Origin: Cohnella sp. OV330
Lineage (GTDB): Bacteria > Bacillota > Bacilli > Paenibacillales > Paenibacillaceae
DNA length: 64,000 bases
Reading direction: 5' to 3'
Assembly (NCBI RefSeq): GCF_900112065.1
Contig: NZ_FOKE01000003.1
Span: 446,957 to 510,956 of the forward strand
Below the pieces are notes generated by a model. That model made no database searches, was not told the DNA's origin, and worked only from the letters and a program-made list of their open reading frames with translations. Position numbers and translations under genes: made by a program. Positions 53,614-61,080 of the stretch are shown piece by piece. The stretch's first letter is position 1; the number at the start of each line of letters is the position of its first letter.

Positions 53614-54636
53614 GTGGATAAGCATACGATCTATCATATCGCCGATCGGGTCGGCATGTCGCCTTCCACGGTATCGCGCGCCCTGTCCGGCCGAGGCTAC
53701 TGCGGTCCGAAGACGAAGGAGAAGATTCTGGCGGTCGCCAAGGAGCTCGATTATGCCCCGGACAATGCGGCCAAGATGCTCAAGACGGGCCGGACCAACA
53801 AGATCATTTTCGCCGTTCCCGACATCTGCAACCCCTTTTACTTCGACATGATCAACGGCATCAACCAGGTGCTGGAGGCGCACGGTTACCTGATGATCCT
53901 TTTTTACACGAAGCACAGCCTGCAGGACGAGCTCAAGGCGATCCAGAATTTGCGCGAAAAGGTCGCCGACGGCATGATCATGGTATCCTTCAACTTCTGC
54001 GACGACAATATCGGCGCGATCAACGCGACGAACGCGCCCGTCGTGCTCACCAACGCGTACCGTTCTCCGCAGGGCGCCGACCGCTTCGACTTCGTGTACG
54101 TCGACACGTACGAAGGCATCCGGCTGGCGACCGCGCATCTGCTGGACCAAGGCATCGAGCGGATCGCTTATCTGGGCGGAAGCTTGAGCGAACAGACCGG
54201 CTATCAGCGCTTCTGCGGCTATCGCGAAGCGATGCGGGAGGCGGGCGTGCCCCTCGAAGACGCGTTCATCGCGGAGTCGGACTACACGGAGAAAGGCGGG
54301 TACCGGACCGCGCGCGCCTGGTTCCAGGGACCGGATCGGCCGCAGGGCATCGTGGCCGCCAACGACCTCATGGCGATCGGCGTCATGAAGGCGTGCGAGG
54401 AGGCCGGCTTGCGCATTCCCGCGGACGTGACCGTCGTCGGGATGGACAATCTCGACATCGCCTCCAGGGTCTACCCCAAGCTGACGTCCGTGGCGATGCG
54501 GCAGGAGGAGATCGGGAGGCAGACCGCCGAGGTGCTGATGGGGCGCCTGCAAGGGGACCGGTCGCGCCAGCAGGGCGTGCGACTCGCTCCTGCGCTCGTC
54601 GTGCGGGAGTCGAGCCGGCGGGCGGCGGCGGAATAA
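53614..54636 (+). CDS. LacI-family transcriptional regulator (340 aa)
   Basis: LacI HTH at the N-terminus (TIYHIADRVGMSPSTVSRALSGRG, then LKTGRTNKI) and PBP-like effector domain (IFAVPDICNPFYFDMINGI, IVAANDLMAIGVMKACEEAGL, TVVGMDNLDIASRVYPKLTSV). GTG start with GGAGGAACACG upstream. Last gene of the 40.5-54.6 kb operon. The CG-centred palindromes before araB and both GH172 genes (core TGCAAnCGnTTGCA) are its likely operators. Confidence 0.94.
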   Translation: MDKHTIYHIADRVGMSPSTVSRALSGRGYCGPKTKEKILAVAKELDYAPDNAAKMLKTGRTNKIIFAVPDICNPFYFDMINGINQVLEAHGYLMILFYTKHSLQDELKAIQNLREKVADGMIMVSFNFCDDNIGAINATNAPVVLTNAYRSPQGADRFDFVYVDTYEGIRLATAHLLDQGIERIAYLGGSLSEQTGYQRFCGYREAMREAGVPLEDAFIAESDYTEKGGYRTARAWFQGPDRPQGIVAANDLMAIGVMKACEEAGLRIPADVTVVGMDNLDIASRVYPKLTSVAMRQEEIGRQTAEVLMGRLQGDRSRQQGVRLAPALVVRESSRRAAAE

Positions 54637-54662
54637 GGAAGCGGTATCGTCTTATTCAGCAT

Positions 54663-54715
54663 AAAAAAGCGGCACGCCGCCAAGCCGGATCAGATTCCGG
54701 GAGGCGGAGGCCGCT
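54663..54715 (-). terminator. Terminator of the GntR-SDR operon
   Basis: Read on the minus strand, AGCGGC...GCCGCT pairs with inner GC-rich segments and is followed by TTTTTT, 8 bp past the SDR stop codon. The region is between convergent genes and may also slow plus-strand transcription. Confidence 0.7.
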
Positions 54716-54722
54716 CCATATG

Positions 54723-55505
54723 TTACAGCGCCGGGGCCGAACCGCCGTCGATGTTGACCGCGGTGCCGGACACGTAGGAGGCGGCGCCGGATACAAGGAA
54801 CGCGATGACGCGCGCCGCTTCGACGGTATCGCCGATGCGGCCGAGCGGGATATTGTGCTTCGGATCGCGCGCGTATTGCTCCCAAGGGATGTCCGGCGCT
54901 TCGCGCCGCCACCGGGCTTCGAGCTGGTCGCTGCGGATGAGCCCGATGCAGACGGTATTGACGCGAATGCCGTCCGCGGCCAGATCGCGGCTCAGCGCTT
55001 TGGTCAGCGCCAGGCCGGCCGCGCGGCTGACGGAGGTCGGGAGCGAGGATGCGCCGGGCGTCTTGGCGAAGTTGGCCGTGACGTTGACGATGGCGCCCGC
55101 GCCGCTGCGCTTCAAGTACGGCAGCGCCGACTGCGTGAAGCGGATCGCGCCGAACAGCTTCAAGTCCAGGTCGTCGCGCCAGACGGACGGCTCGACCTTT
55201 TCGAACGGCGCCGCGTTCGACGTCCCTGCGTTGTTGACCAAGATGTCGATGCCGCCGAAGCGCTCCGCCGCTTTGACGACGGCGTATTCCACGTCGCTAT
55301 CGCTCGTCACGTCGGCGACGATCGCGAGCGGCTCATGCCCCGTTTTCTCCTTGATGAGCGCTTCGGCCTTCTCCAGCTCGTCCGCTCCGCGGGCGACGAT
55401 GACGACGTTCGCGCCTTCTTCCGCGAGCAGCAGAGCCGTATGTAGCCCGATCCCCTTGCTCCCGCCCGTGACGATCGCGGTCTTGCCTTTCAATCCCAAG
55501 TCCAT
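54723..55505 (-). CDS. SDR-family protein with altered catalytic triad (260 aa)
   Basis: Rossmann fold with TGGSKGIG cofactor motif (13-20), NNAG (91-94) and C-terminal YVSGTAVNIDGG, all standard for classical SDRs. The catalytic YxxxK is replaced by Thr157-Ser-Val-Ser-Arg161, and the usual Ser position is in NVTA (141-144), so no standard Ser-Tyr-Lys triad remains. Related SDRs with PTSVSRAAG appear familiar to me, so this is probably a real subgroup and not an error. Function unknown. Co-directional with and 19 bp downstream of the GntR gene; together they form a two-gene operon. Confidence 0.88.
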   Translation of the reverse strand: MDLGLKGKTAIVTGGSKGIGLHTALLLAEEGANVVIVARGADELEKAEALIKEKTGHEPLAIVADVTSDSDVEYAVVKAAERFGGIDILVNNAGTSNAAPFEKVEPSVWRDDLDLKLFGAIRFTQSALPYLKRSGAGAIVNVTANFAKTPGASSLPTSVSRAAGLALTKALSRDLAADGIRVNTVCIGLIRSDQLEARWRREAPDIPWEQYARDPKHNIPLGRIGDTVEAARVIAFLVSGAASYVSGTAVNIDGGSAPAL

Positions 55506-55524
55506 GCCCGTACCTCCTCGTTAA

Positions 55525-56265
55525 CTATGCTTGCGCCGCAGCGCCGTCCGGCTTCCGGTCGAGCGCCGTCCGCAGCACCTTTTCCACCTTGGATAGATGC
55601 AAGCCGATCCGCTCCGAAGCCAGGGCGGCCTCGCGCGACGCGATCGCGTCGTAGATGCCCCGGTGCTCCTCCAGCAGCCGGGAGGCCTCGGCCTGCTCCT
55701 GATAGAACCACAACTCCCGCGTCCGGCCGATCGTCTCGGACAGCCGCTGCGAGATCGAATCCATGAGCTGGTTCAGCACGGGATTGCCGGAGGCCGCCGC
55801 GATCGCTTGGTGAAACGCGAGGTCGGCGCGCTCCCCGCCTTCCGCATCGTCCTCCTGAAGCGCCCGCGCCATCCGAGCCAAGATCTCGCGCAGTCTCGCC
55901 AAGTCCTCTTCGCTTCGTTTCACCGCCGCCAGCTCGGCCGTTCCGCGTTCGAGTATTTTGCGCACCTCCAAAATCTCCATCACCGCTTCGGCGCCTTGGG
56001 ACAGATCGAAGAGGGAGGGCGGCTCGCCGGGAAGCGACTTCGCCACGTACGTTCCGCCGCCGTGCCGCACGTCCAGCCAGCCCATCGCCTTGAGCGCGCT
56101 GATCGCCTCCCGGATGGTCGAGCGTCCCACGCCGTAGGCCTCGGCGAGCTTTTCGAGCGAAGGCAGCTTCTGCCCGGGCGCCAGCTCCCCGCGTTCCAGC
56201 TGCTGACGAATATGGCGCGAGACGATCTCATGTCCTTTTTGCGTCTCGATCTTGGTCGGTCGCAT
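55525..56265 (-). CDS. GntR/FadR-family transcriptional regulator (246 aa)
   Basis: Winged HTH (about 12-75: LPSLEKLAEAYGVGRSTIREAISALKAMGWLDVRHGGGTYV) and all-helical FCD effector domain (residues about 95-230; ADLAFHQAIAAASGNPVL). AAGGAG precedes the ATG at 56265. FadR-type regulators of this shape often control lactate or glycolate oxidation genes and sugar acid pathways. It is in operon with the SDR and divergent from glcDF, whose promoter carries a perfect TCATCAGATGA palindrome. Regulation of both is plausible. Confidence 0.92.
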   Translation of the reverse strand: MRPTKIETQKGHEIVSRHIRQQLERGELAPGQKLPSLEKLAEAYGVGRSTIREAISALKAMGWLDVRHGGGTYVAKSLPGEPPSLFDLSQGAEAVMEILEVRKILERGTAELAAVKRSEEDLARLREILARMARALQEDDAEGGERADLAFHQAIAAASGNPVLNQLMDSISQRLSETIGRTRELWFYQEQAEASRLLEEHRGIYDAIASREAALASERIGLHLSKVEKVLRTALDRKPDGAAAQA

Positions 56266-56502
56266 GTCCAGCGCTCCTTGCGTGTTCGGTATCGTCGGAC
56301 GGCGTTTGAGGCCGTTGATATGTATTAGCATAAATGATTTATCCCGAAAAGTCTTGGCGCAGGAAACAAAGCGGTTCCGGACGCGGGAACGGCAGGAGGG
56401 ACGGCAGCTTGCGTTGATTGGCTTCGGCCGCGCCGAAGGCTCGGTTCGCCGGAAACGTACGAAAGAAGCCGCGACGAACCGCCGCGACTTCCGCGAAAGC
56501 TT

Positions 56503-56676
56503 TTATTTTTCTTGTTCTTCGGCGGATTTGCGATGCGTGAACGTCTCCTCGACCGAGTCGACCATTTCTTCCACCGCGCCGCTCACCATGTCCGTGGGCG
56601 TGACGTCCTCTTGCCCCTCGGGCGTGGGGGCCGAGGCTTCGGTATAGGATTCGACGTCTCCGTCTTTGCGAATCAT
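56503..56676 (-). CDS. Small acidic protein of unknown function (57 aa)
   Basis: Reads MIRKDGDVESYTEA at the start and ends KSAEEQEK, with about a quarter Asp/Glu, no cysteines and no hydrophobic segment; likely disordered. AAGGAGGG lies 7 bp before the ATG, an excellent site for this organism, and the coding strand has no competing gene. Too short for most gene callers. Function unknown. Confidence 0.7.
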   Translation of the reverse strand: MIRKDGDVESYTEASAPTPEGQEDVTPTDMVSGAVEEMVDSVEETFTHRKSAEEQEK

Positions 56677-56829
56677 AGGAATCCCTCCTTGTTCTTCTTA
56701 GTTAAGATTACCCAGACTCGGCCGGCCATACCCAGATAGCGACAAATAAGCGCTGCTTGATCGGGCGAAAGGATCGTTGCCGTCGAAGCGTAACGAGCTG
56801 GCGCGTGCAGGATTTCGCGGAAAAGGGGA

Positions 56830-56874
56830 TTTACGAATCGGTTCATTGCCGTTACAATAAAAGTCATCAGATGA
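56830..56874 (+). promoter_or_regulatory. glcDF promoter with palindromic operator
   Basis: TTTACG (56830-56835) and TACAAT (56853-56858) with a 17-bp spacer; directly after the -10 box lies TCATCAGATGA (56864-56874), a perfect 11-bp palindrome placed over the expected start site, where a repressor would block initiation. Likely operator of the nearby GntR/FadR protein. Confidence 0.55.
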
Positions 56875-56901
56875 CCTGAACAATTAGGGGTGAAAAGTAA
56901 C

Positions 56902-58317
56902 ATGGCGGAAACGGCGCTTGCGTCCAAACTGCGTGCCATTGTCGGCGAACGTTACTATAGAGAGGATATGGAGGCCCGCGTCGCGCATTCCTACGACGGG
57001 ACGCCGATGCTGCAGGCGCTCCCCGACGGCGTCGTCTACCCGGCTTCGACCGCCGATGTATCGGCTGTCATGAAGGTTCTTGCCGAGCACCGCGTGCCGC
57101 TGGTCAGCAGGGGCTCCGGATCGAACCTGTGCGGGGGCACCGTTCCGCTCGAAGGCGGCATCGTCATGGTCATGCACCGCATGAACCGCATTCTCGAGGT
57201 CGACCTCGAAAATCTGACGGCTATCGTGCAGCCGGGCCTTATTACGGCCGAGTTCATCGCGCATATCGAGTCGCTCGGGCTGTTCTATCCGCCCGATCCG
57301 AGCAGCATGCGCATCTCGACGATCGGCGGCAACATCGCGGAGTGCTCAGGCGGCCTGCGAGGCCTCAAGTACGGCACGACCAAGGACTACGTCATCGGTC
57401 TCGAAGCCGTGCTCGCGAGCGGCGAGATCATCCGCACGGGCGGCAAGCTGATGAAGGACGTGGCCGGCTACGACCTGACCAAGCTGCTGGTCGGCTCGGA
57501 GGGCACGCTCGCCATCATCACCGAAGCGACGCTGAAGCTCGTGCCGCCGCCGCGCGCCAAGAAGACGATGCTCGCCATGTACCGCGACCTGTATGGCGCG
57601 GCGCGCACCGTGTCGCGCATCATCGAGGCGCGGATCATTCCGGCGACGCTCGAGTTCATGGACAATCCGACGATCCGCGTCGTCGACGACTTCGCGAAGC
57701 TCGGGCTGCCGCTCGACATGGAGGCGATCCTCCTCATCGAGCAGGACGGCGATCCCGAAGCGGTGGAGCGTGATATCGCCCTGATCGAAGAGATCTGCAT
57801 CGCGGAGCGCGCGGACCGCGTACAGGTCGCGGCGGACCGCGAGGAGGCGGAGCGTCTGCTGACCGCCCGGCGGAGCGCGTTCACCGCGCTCGCGCGGCTG
57901 CGTCCGACGACGATCCTCGAGGACGCGACCGTGCCGCGTTCGAAGATCGCGGACATGGTGCTGCGCATCAACGAGATCGCGCGCAAGTACAACGTCACGA
58001 TCGCGACGTTCGGCCACGCCGGCGACGGCAATCTGCACCCGACGGCGACGACGGACGCGCGCGACCACGACGAGGTGCACCGCGTCGAGCAGGCGTTCGC
58101 CGAAATTTTCGAGGCGTCCATCGCGCTCGGCGGCACGATCACGGGCGAGCACGGCGTGGGCATCGTCAAGGCGCCTTATCTCGAGTGGAAGGTCGGATCC
58201 GCGGGCCTCGACATGATGAAGGGCATCAAGCAGGCGTTCGATCCGCACAGGCTGCTTAACCCGGGCAAGCTGTTCGCCAAGGAGACGAGAAAAAGGGTGG
58301 TGCTGCAGCATGAGTAG
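56902..58317 (+). CDS. glcD: Glycolate oxidase FAD-linked subunit GlcD (471 aa)
   Basis: FAD-binding type 4 domain (PLVSRGSGSNLCGGTVP, MRISTIGGNIAECSGGLRGLKYG, GSEGTLAIITEATLKL) and C-terminal oxidase domain with TFGHAGDGNLHPT and GTITGEHGVG. Oxidises glycolate (or D-lactate in relatives) to the keto acid, passing electrons to GlcF. Closest named homologue in B. subtilis is YsfC. ATG at 56902 follows AGGGGTG; the frame is open a few codons earlier from a GTG inside that site. Overlaps glcF by 8 bp. No GlcE-type subunit gene is present. Confidence 0.93.
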   Translation: MAETALASKLRAIVGERYYREDMEARVAHSYDGTPMLQALPDGVVYPASTADVSAVMKVLAEHRVPLVSRGSGSNLCGGTVPLEGGIVMVMHRMNRILEVDLENLTAIVQPGLITAEFIAHIESLGLFYPPDPSSMRISTIGGNIAECSGGLRGLKYGTTKDYVIGLEAVLASGEIIRTGGKLMKDVAGYDLTKLLVGSEGTLAIITEATLKLVPPPRAKKTMLAMYRDLYGAARTVSRIIEARIIPATLEFMDNPTIRVVDDFAKLGLPLDMEAILLIEQDGDPEAVERDIALIEEICIAERADRVQVAADREEAERLLTARRSAFTALARLRPTTILEDATVPRSKIADMVLRINEIARKYNVTIATFGHAGDGNLHPTATTDARDHDEVHRVEQAFAEIFEASIALGGTITGEHGVGIVKAPYLEWKVGSAGLDMMKGIKQAFDPHRLLNPGKLFAKETRKRVVLQHE

Positions 58318-59707
58318 TCCAACCTTCGGCAAGCCGGACATCGCGCATGCGAACCCGCTCGCGCGCACGATGCTGAAGAAGCTCGATTACGACCAGCTCA
58401 CCAACTGCATGCGCTGCGGCTTCTGTCTCCCGGCTTGTCCGACCTTCCGCGAGACGGGCGTCGAGCCCGAATCGCCTCGCGGCCGGATCGCGCTCATGAA
58501 GGCGGTCGTCGACGGCGTGATGGAGCCCGACCAGGCGTTCGAGGACCAGATGAACCACTGCCTCGGCTGCCGCGCGTGCGAGCCGGTCTGCCCGGCCGAC
58601 GTCAAGTACGGCCAGCTCATCGAGCAGACGCGGGACGCGATCGAGGACCACGCGCATCACGGCGCGGTCGTGAACGGGACGCGCAAGCTGTTTTTCCGCG
58701 GCGTATTCCCTCATCAAAATCGAATGAAACTGCTGGGCAAGTCGCTCCGGCTGTACCAGAAGTCCGGCTTGCAAAAAATCGCGCGCGGCACGGGCGTCAT
58801 GAAGCTGTTCCCCGCCCACATGCGGGAGATGGAGCAGATCTTGCCGGAGGCGGCTTCCAAGGGCGTCGTCGAGCGGATCGGCGAGCGTTACCCGGCCAAG
58901 GGCGAACGGATCGCGACGGTCGCTTTGTTCAGGGGCTGCATCATGGACGTGCTGTTCGCCGACACCAACGTGAACACGGTGAAGCTGCTGTCCGAAGCGG
59001 GGTTCGACGTCGTGATCCCGAAGACGCAGGGCTGCTGCGGCGCGCTTCACGCGCATAGCGGCGAGATGGACCAGGCGCGCGAGCTGGCCCGCGTCAACGT
59101 CAAAGCGTTCAAAGATGCCGGCGTCGACTATATCGTCAGCAATGCAGGCGGGTGCGGCGCGCTGCTCGTCGAGTACGATCACCTGCTGCACGAAGACGAG
59201 ACCTGGGCGGCGGACGCGGCATGGTTCGCGAAGCGCGTCGTCGATATCAGCACGATCCTGGTGGACAAGGGCCGCGTGCCGGCCTTCGCGGAAGAGGCGG
59301 CTGAAGGCGAGGTCCCGGCGGCAGTCGCGGAGACAGCGGCCTCGGCGACGATCACGTACCAGGATTCCTGTCATCTGCGCAATGTCATGAAAGGCTCTAC
59401 CGCGCCTCGCAAGCTCATGAAGTCGGTGGCCGGGGCGAACTTCTGCGAGATGCGGGAGTCCGATCGCTGCTGCGGTTCGGCTGGCATTTACAACGTTACG
59501 CAGCCGGAGATGGCGGGCCAGATTCTCGAGCATAAAATGGAGCATGCCAACGCGACGGGCGCGCAGTATCTGCTGACCAGCAATCCCGGCTGCCTGCTGC
59601 AAATGAAGCTCGGCATCGACAAGCACGGCCGGGGCGGCGACATGAAGGCGATGCACATCGTGGACTACTTGTACGAGCGGATCGCGCGTCCCGGCGGCGA
59701 GGCGTAA
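58310..59707 (+). CDS. glcF: Glycolate oxidase iron-sulfur subunit GlcF (465 aa)
   Basis: Two [4Fe-4S] motifs, CMRCGFCLPACP (Cys33, 36, 39, 43) and CLGCRACEPVCP near residue 85, then two CCG domains (QGCCGALHAHSG, DRCCGSAGIYN). Membrane-associated electron acceptor for GlcD. YsfD is the B. subtilis counterpart. Its start overlaps the glcD stop, implying translational coupling. Confidence 0.94.
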   Translation: MSSPTFGKPDIAHANPLARTMLKKLDYDQLTNCMRCGFCLPACPTFRETGVEPESPRGRIALMKAVVDGVMEPDQAFEDQMNHCLGCRACEPVCPADVKYGQLIEQTRDAIEDHAHHGAVVNGTRKLFFRGVFPHQNRMKLLGKSLRLYQKSGLQKIARGTGVMKLFPAHMREMEQILPEAASKGVVERIGERYPAKGERIATVALFRGCIMDVLFADTNVNTVKLLSEAGFDVVIPKTQGCCGALHAHSGEMDQARELARVNVKAFKDAGVDYIVSNAGGCGALLVEYDHLLHEDETWAADAAWFAKRVVDISTILVDKGRVPAFAEEAAEGEVPAAVAETAASATITYQDSCHLRNVMKGSTAPRKLMKSVAGANFCEMRESDRCCGSAGIYNVTQPEMAGQILEHKMEHANATGAQYLLTSNPGCLLQMKLGIDKHGRGGDMKAMHIVDYLYERIARPGGEA

Positions 59708-59817
59708 AGAATCGCAGATACAGAAGCGTGCCGTATTTTTGATGAATCAAAGATGTGGCGTGCGTATGGGCGGCCGAACCTATATAATGATAGTTAAACA
59801 GTCTAGGAGGTTCGCCG

Positions 59818-60018
59818 TTGAAGAAGTATAACTTCGTGCGCCCGGTGCTGCTCATCGTGACCGCGCTGCTCGTCAGAAGCATCGTTACCAACGCCTGCTT
59901 GCTGCTGGGCATGGAGGCCGAACCGGCGTCCAGCGTCGGCTTCATGGCCATGATCGTCGCCGCCTTCATTATTTTCTCCCGCATGAACAAGCGCCGCCGC
60001 AAGCCTTCGGACAAGTGA
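59818..60018 (+). CDS. Small membrane protein (66 aa)
   Basis: Two predicted membrane segments (about 8-30 and 40-54) and a strongly basic tail (SRMNKRRRKPSDK), typical positive-inside anchor. TTG start with TAGGAGG 7 bp upstream. Its own TATAAT at 59783-59788 suggests independent transcription. Function unknown. Confidence 0.75.
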   Translation: MKKYNFVRPVLLIVTALLVRSIVTNACLLLGMEAEPASSVGFMAMIVAAFIIFSRMNKRRRKPSDK

Positions 60019-60071
60019 AGGCGATTCGTCCGCAAGCGACTTTTGACTTATAGATAAGCTCGAGCCTCGAG

Positions 60072-60118
60072 AGGCTGTTCCGACATGTCATGGCATGATC
60101 GGGGCAGCCTTTTTTTGG
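60072..60118 (+). terminator. Rho-independent terminator
   Basis: AGGCTG and CAGCCT at the base, with further pairing (TCCGA/TCGG) inside, followed by seven T residues. 53 bp after the small membrane protein gene. Confidence 0.8.
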
Positions 60119-60187
60119 CGGTCGATGCATGTTTGAAACGCTAAAATAGTTTCGTTTTAAAATTAATTGTAGCGTCATGATGTTAAT

Positions 60188-60217
60188 TATGATAAATTAA
60201 TGTTACAAAATAACATT
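60188..60217 (+). promoter_or_regulatory. -10 box and palindromic operator before the aldolase operon
   Basis: TATGAT (60188-60193) followed by AATGTTA-CAAAA-TAACATT (60199-60217), a perfect 7-bp inverted repeat with a 5-nt spacer, in an unusually AT-rich leader. The -35 is unclear. The operator is close to the expected start of transcription and probably binds a local or unlinked repressor. Confidence 0.55.
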
Positions 60218-60240
60218 GTTAATACAGAGGAGATGCGAAA

Positions 60241-61080
60241 ATGTCGCACAAGTACCGCTTGAACCGGATGTTCAGCGCCCAGGGAAAATGCTTTGACGTC
60301 GCGATCGATCACGGCTTTTTCAACGAGCATACGTTTCTGGCGGGCATCGAGGAGATGGACGCCGCCGTCCGCACGATCGTCGAGGCCGGTCCCGACTGCG
60401 TGCAGCTCAGCACCGGACAGGCGCGCCGCCTGCAGTCGCTTCCGGGCAAGAAGCCGGGGCTCGTATTGCGCACGGATGCGGCCAACATTTACGGCAGCGT
60501 CCTGCCTCGTTTCCTGTTCAGCGAGCTGATCGCAGGCGCGATCGAAGAGGCTGTCCGTCTCGATGCCGTCGCCGTGTGCGTCAACCTGCTGATGCTGCCG
60601 GAACAGCCGGAGCTGCACCATCAATGCGTGCGCAACGTGACCGCGCTGAAGGTCGAGTGCGAGCGCTACGGCATGCCGCTCATGGTCGAGCCGCTCGTCA
60701 TGCTGCCGAACGAAGCGAAGGGCGGCTATATGGTCGACGGCGATCTGAAAAAGATTATGCCGCTCGTCCGTCAGGCGGTCGAGCTAGGCGCCGACGTCAT
60801 TAAAGCAGATCCGTGCGACGACGTGTCCGAGTATCACCGGGTCATCGAGATCGCTTCCGGCGTTCCGGTTCTCGTCCGCGGCGGCGGCCGCGCGAGCGAC
60901 GAAGAGATCGTCGCCCGCACCGTGGAGCTCATGAACCAGGGCGCCGCCGGCATCGTCTACGGCCGCAACGTCATCCAGCATCCGAATCCGGCCGGCATGA
61001 CGTCCGCGCTCATGGCGATCGTACATCAGGGCGCGTCCGAGGACGAGGCGCTCGCGATTCTGAAGGGAGGCCGCGCGTAA
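60241..61080 (+). CDS. Class I aldolase of the DeoC/FbaB/LacD group (279 aa)
   Basis: TIM-barrel aldolase: FDVAIDHGFF (phosphate-binding Asp/His), CVQLSTGQ, MPLMVEPLVM, and the Schiff-base Lys in VIKADPCD near residue 188, with VRGGGRASDEE closing the phosphate site. Family members cleave fructose-1,6-bisphosphate, 2-deoxyribose-5-phosphate or tagatose bisphosphate, or make aminodeoxyheptulosonate. Here it heads an operon with a Gfo/Idh dehydrogenase and a PfkB kinase, the logic being oxidation, phosphorylation and aldol cleavage of a sugar or polyol. ATG follows AGAGGAGA. Substrate unknown. Confidence 0.86.
   Translation: MSHKYRLNRMFSAQGKCFDVAIDHGFFNEHTFLAGIEEMDAAVRTIVEAGPDCVQLSTGQARRLQSLPGKKPGLVLRTDAANIYGSVLPRFLFSELIAGAIEEAVRLDAVAVCVNLLMLPEQPELHHQCVRNVTALKVECERYGMPLMVEPLVMLPNEAKGGYMVDGDLKKIMPLVRQAVELGADVIKADPCDDVSEYHRVIEIASGVPVLVRGGGRASDEEIVARTVELMNQGAAGIVYGRNVIQHPNPAGMTSALMAIVHQGASEDEALAILKGGRA

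Larger units (their letters stand above)
56266..56901. other. 636-bp gap between GntR and glcD
   Basis: Contains a short minus-strand gene at 56503-56676 and the glcD promoter with palindrome at 56830-56874. About 230 bp (56266-56502) hold nothing else I can identify. No repeats. Confidence 0.6.
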
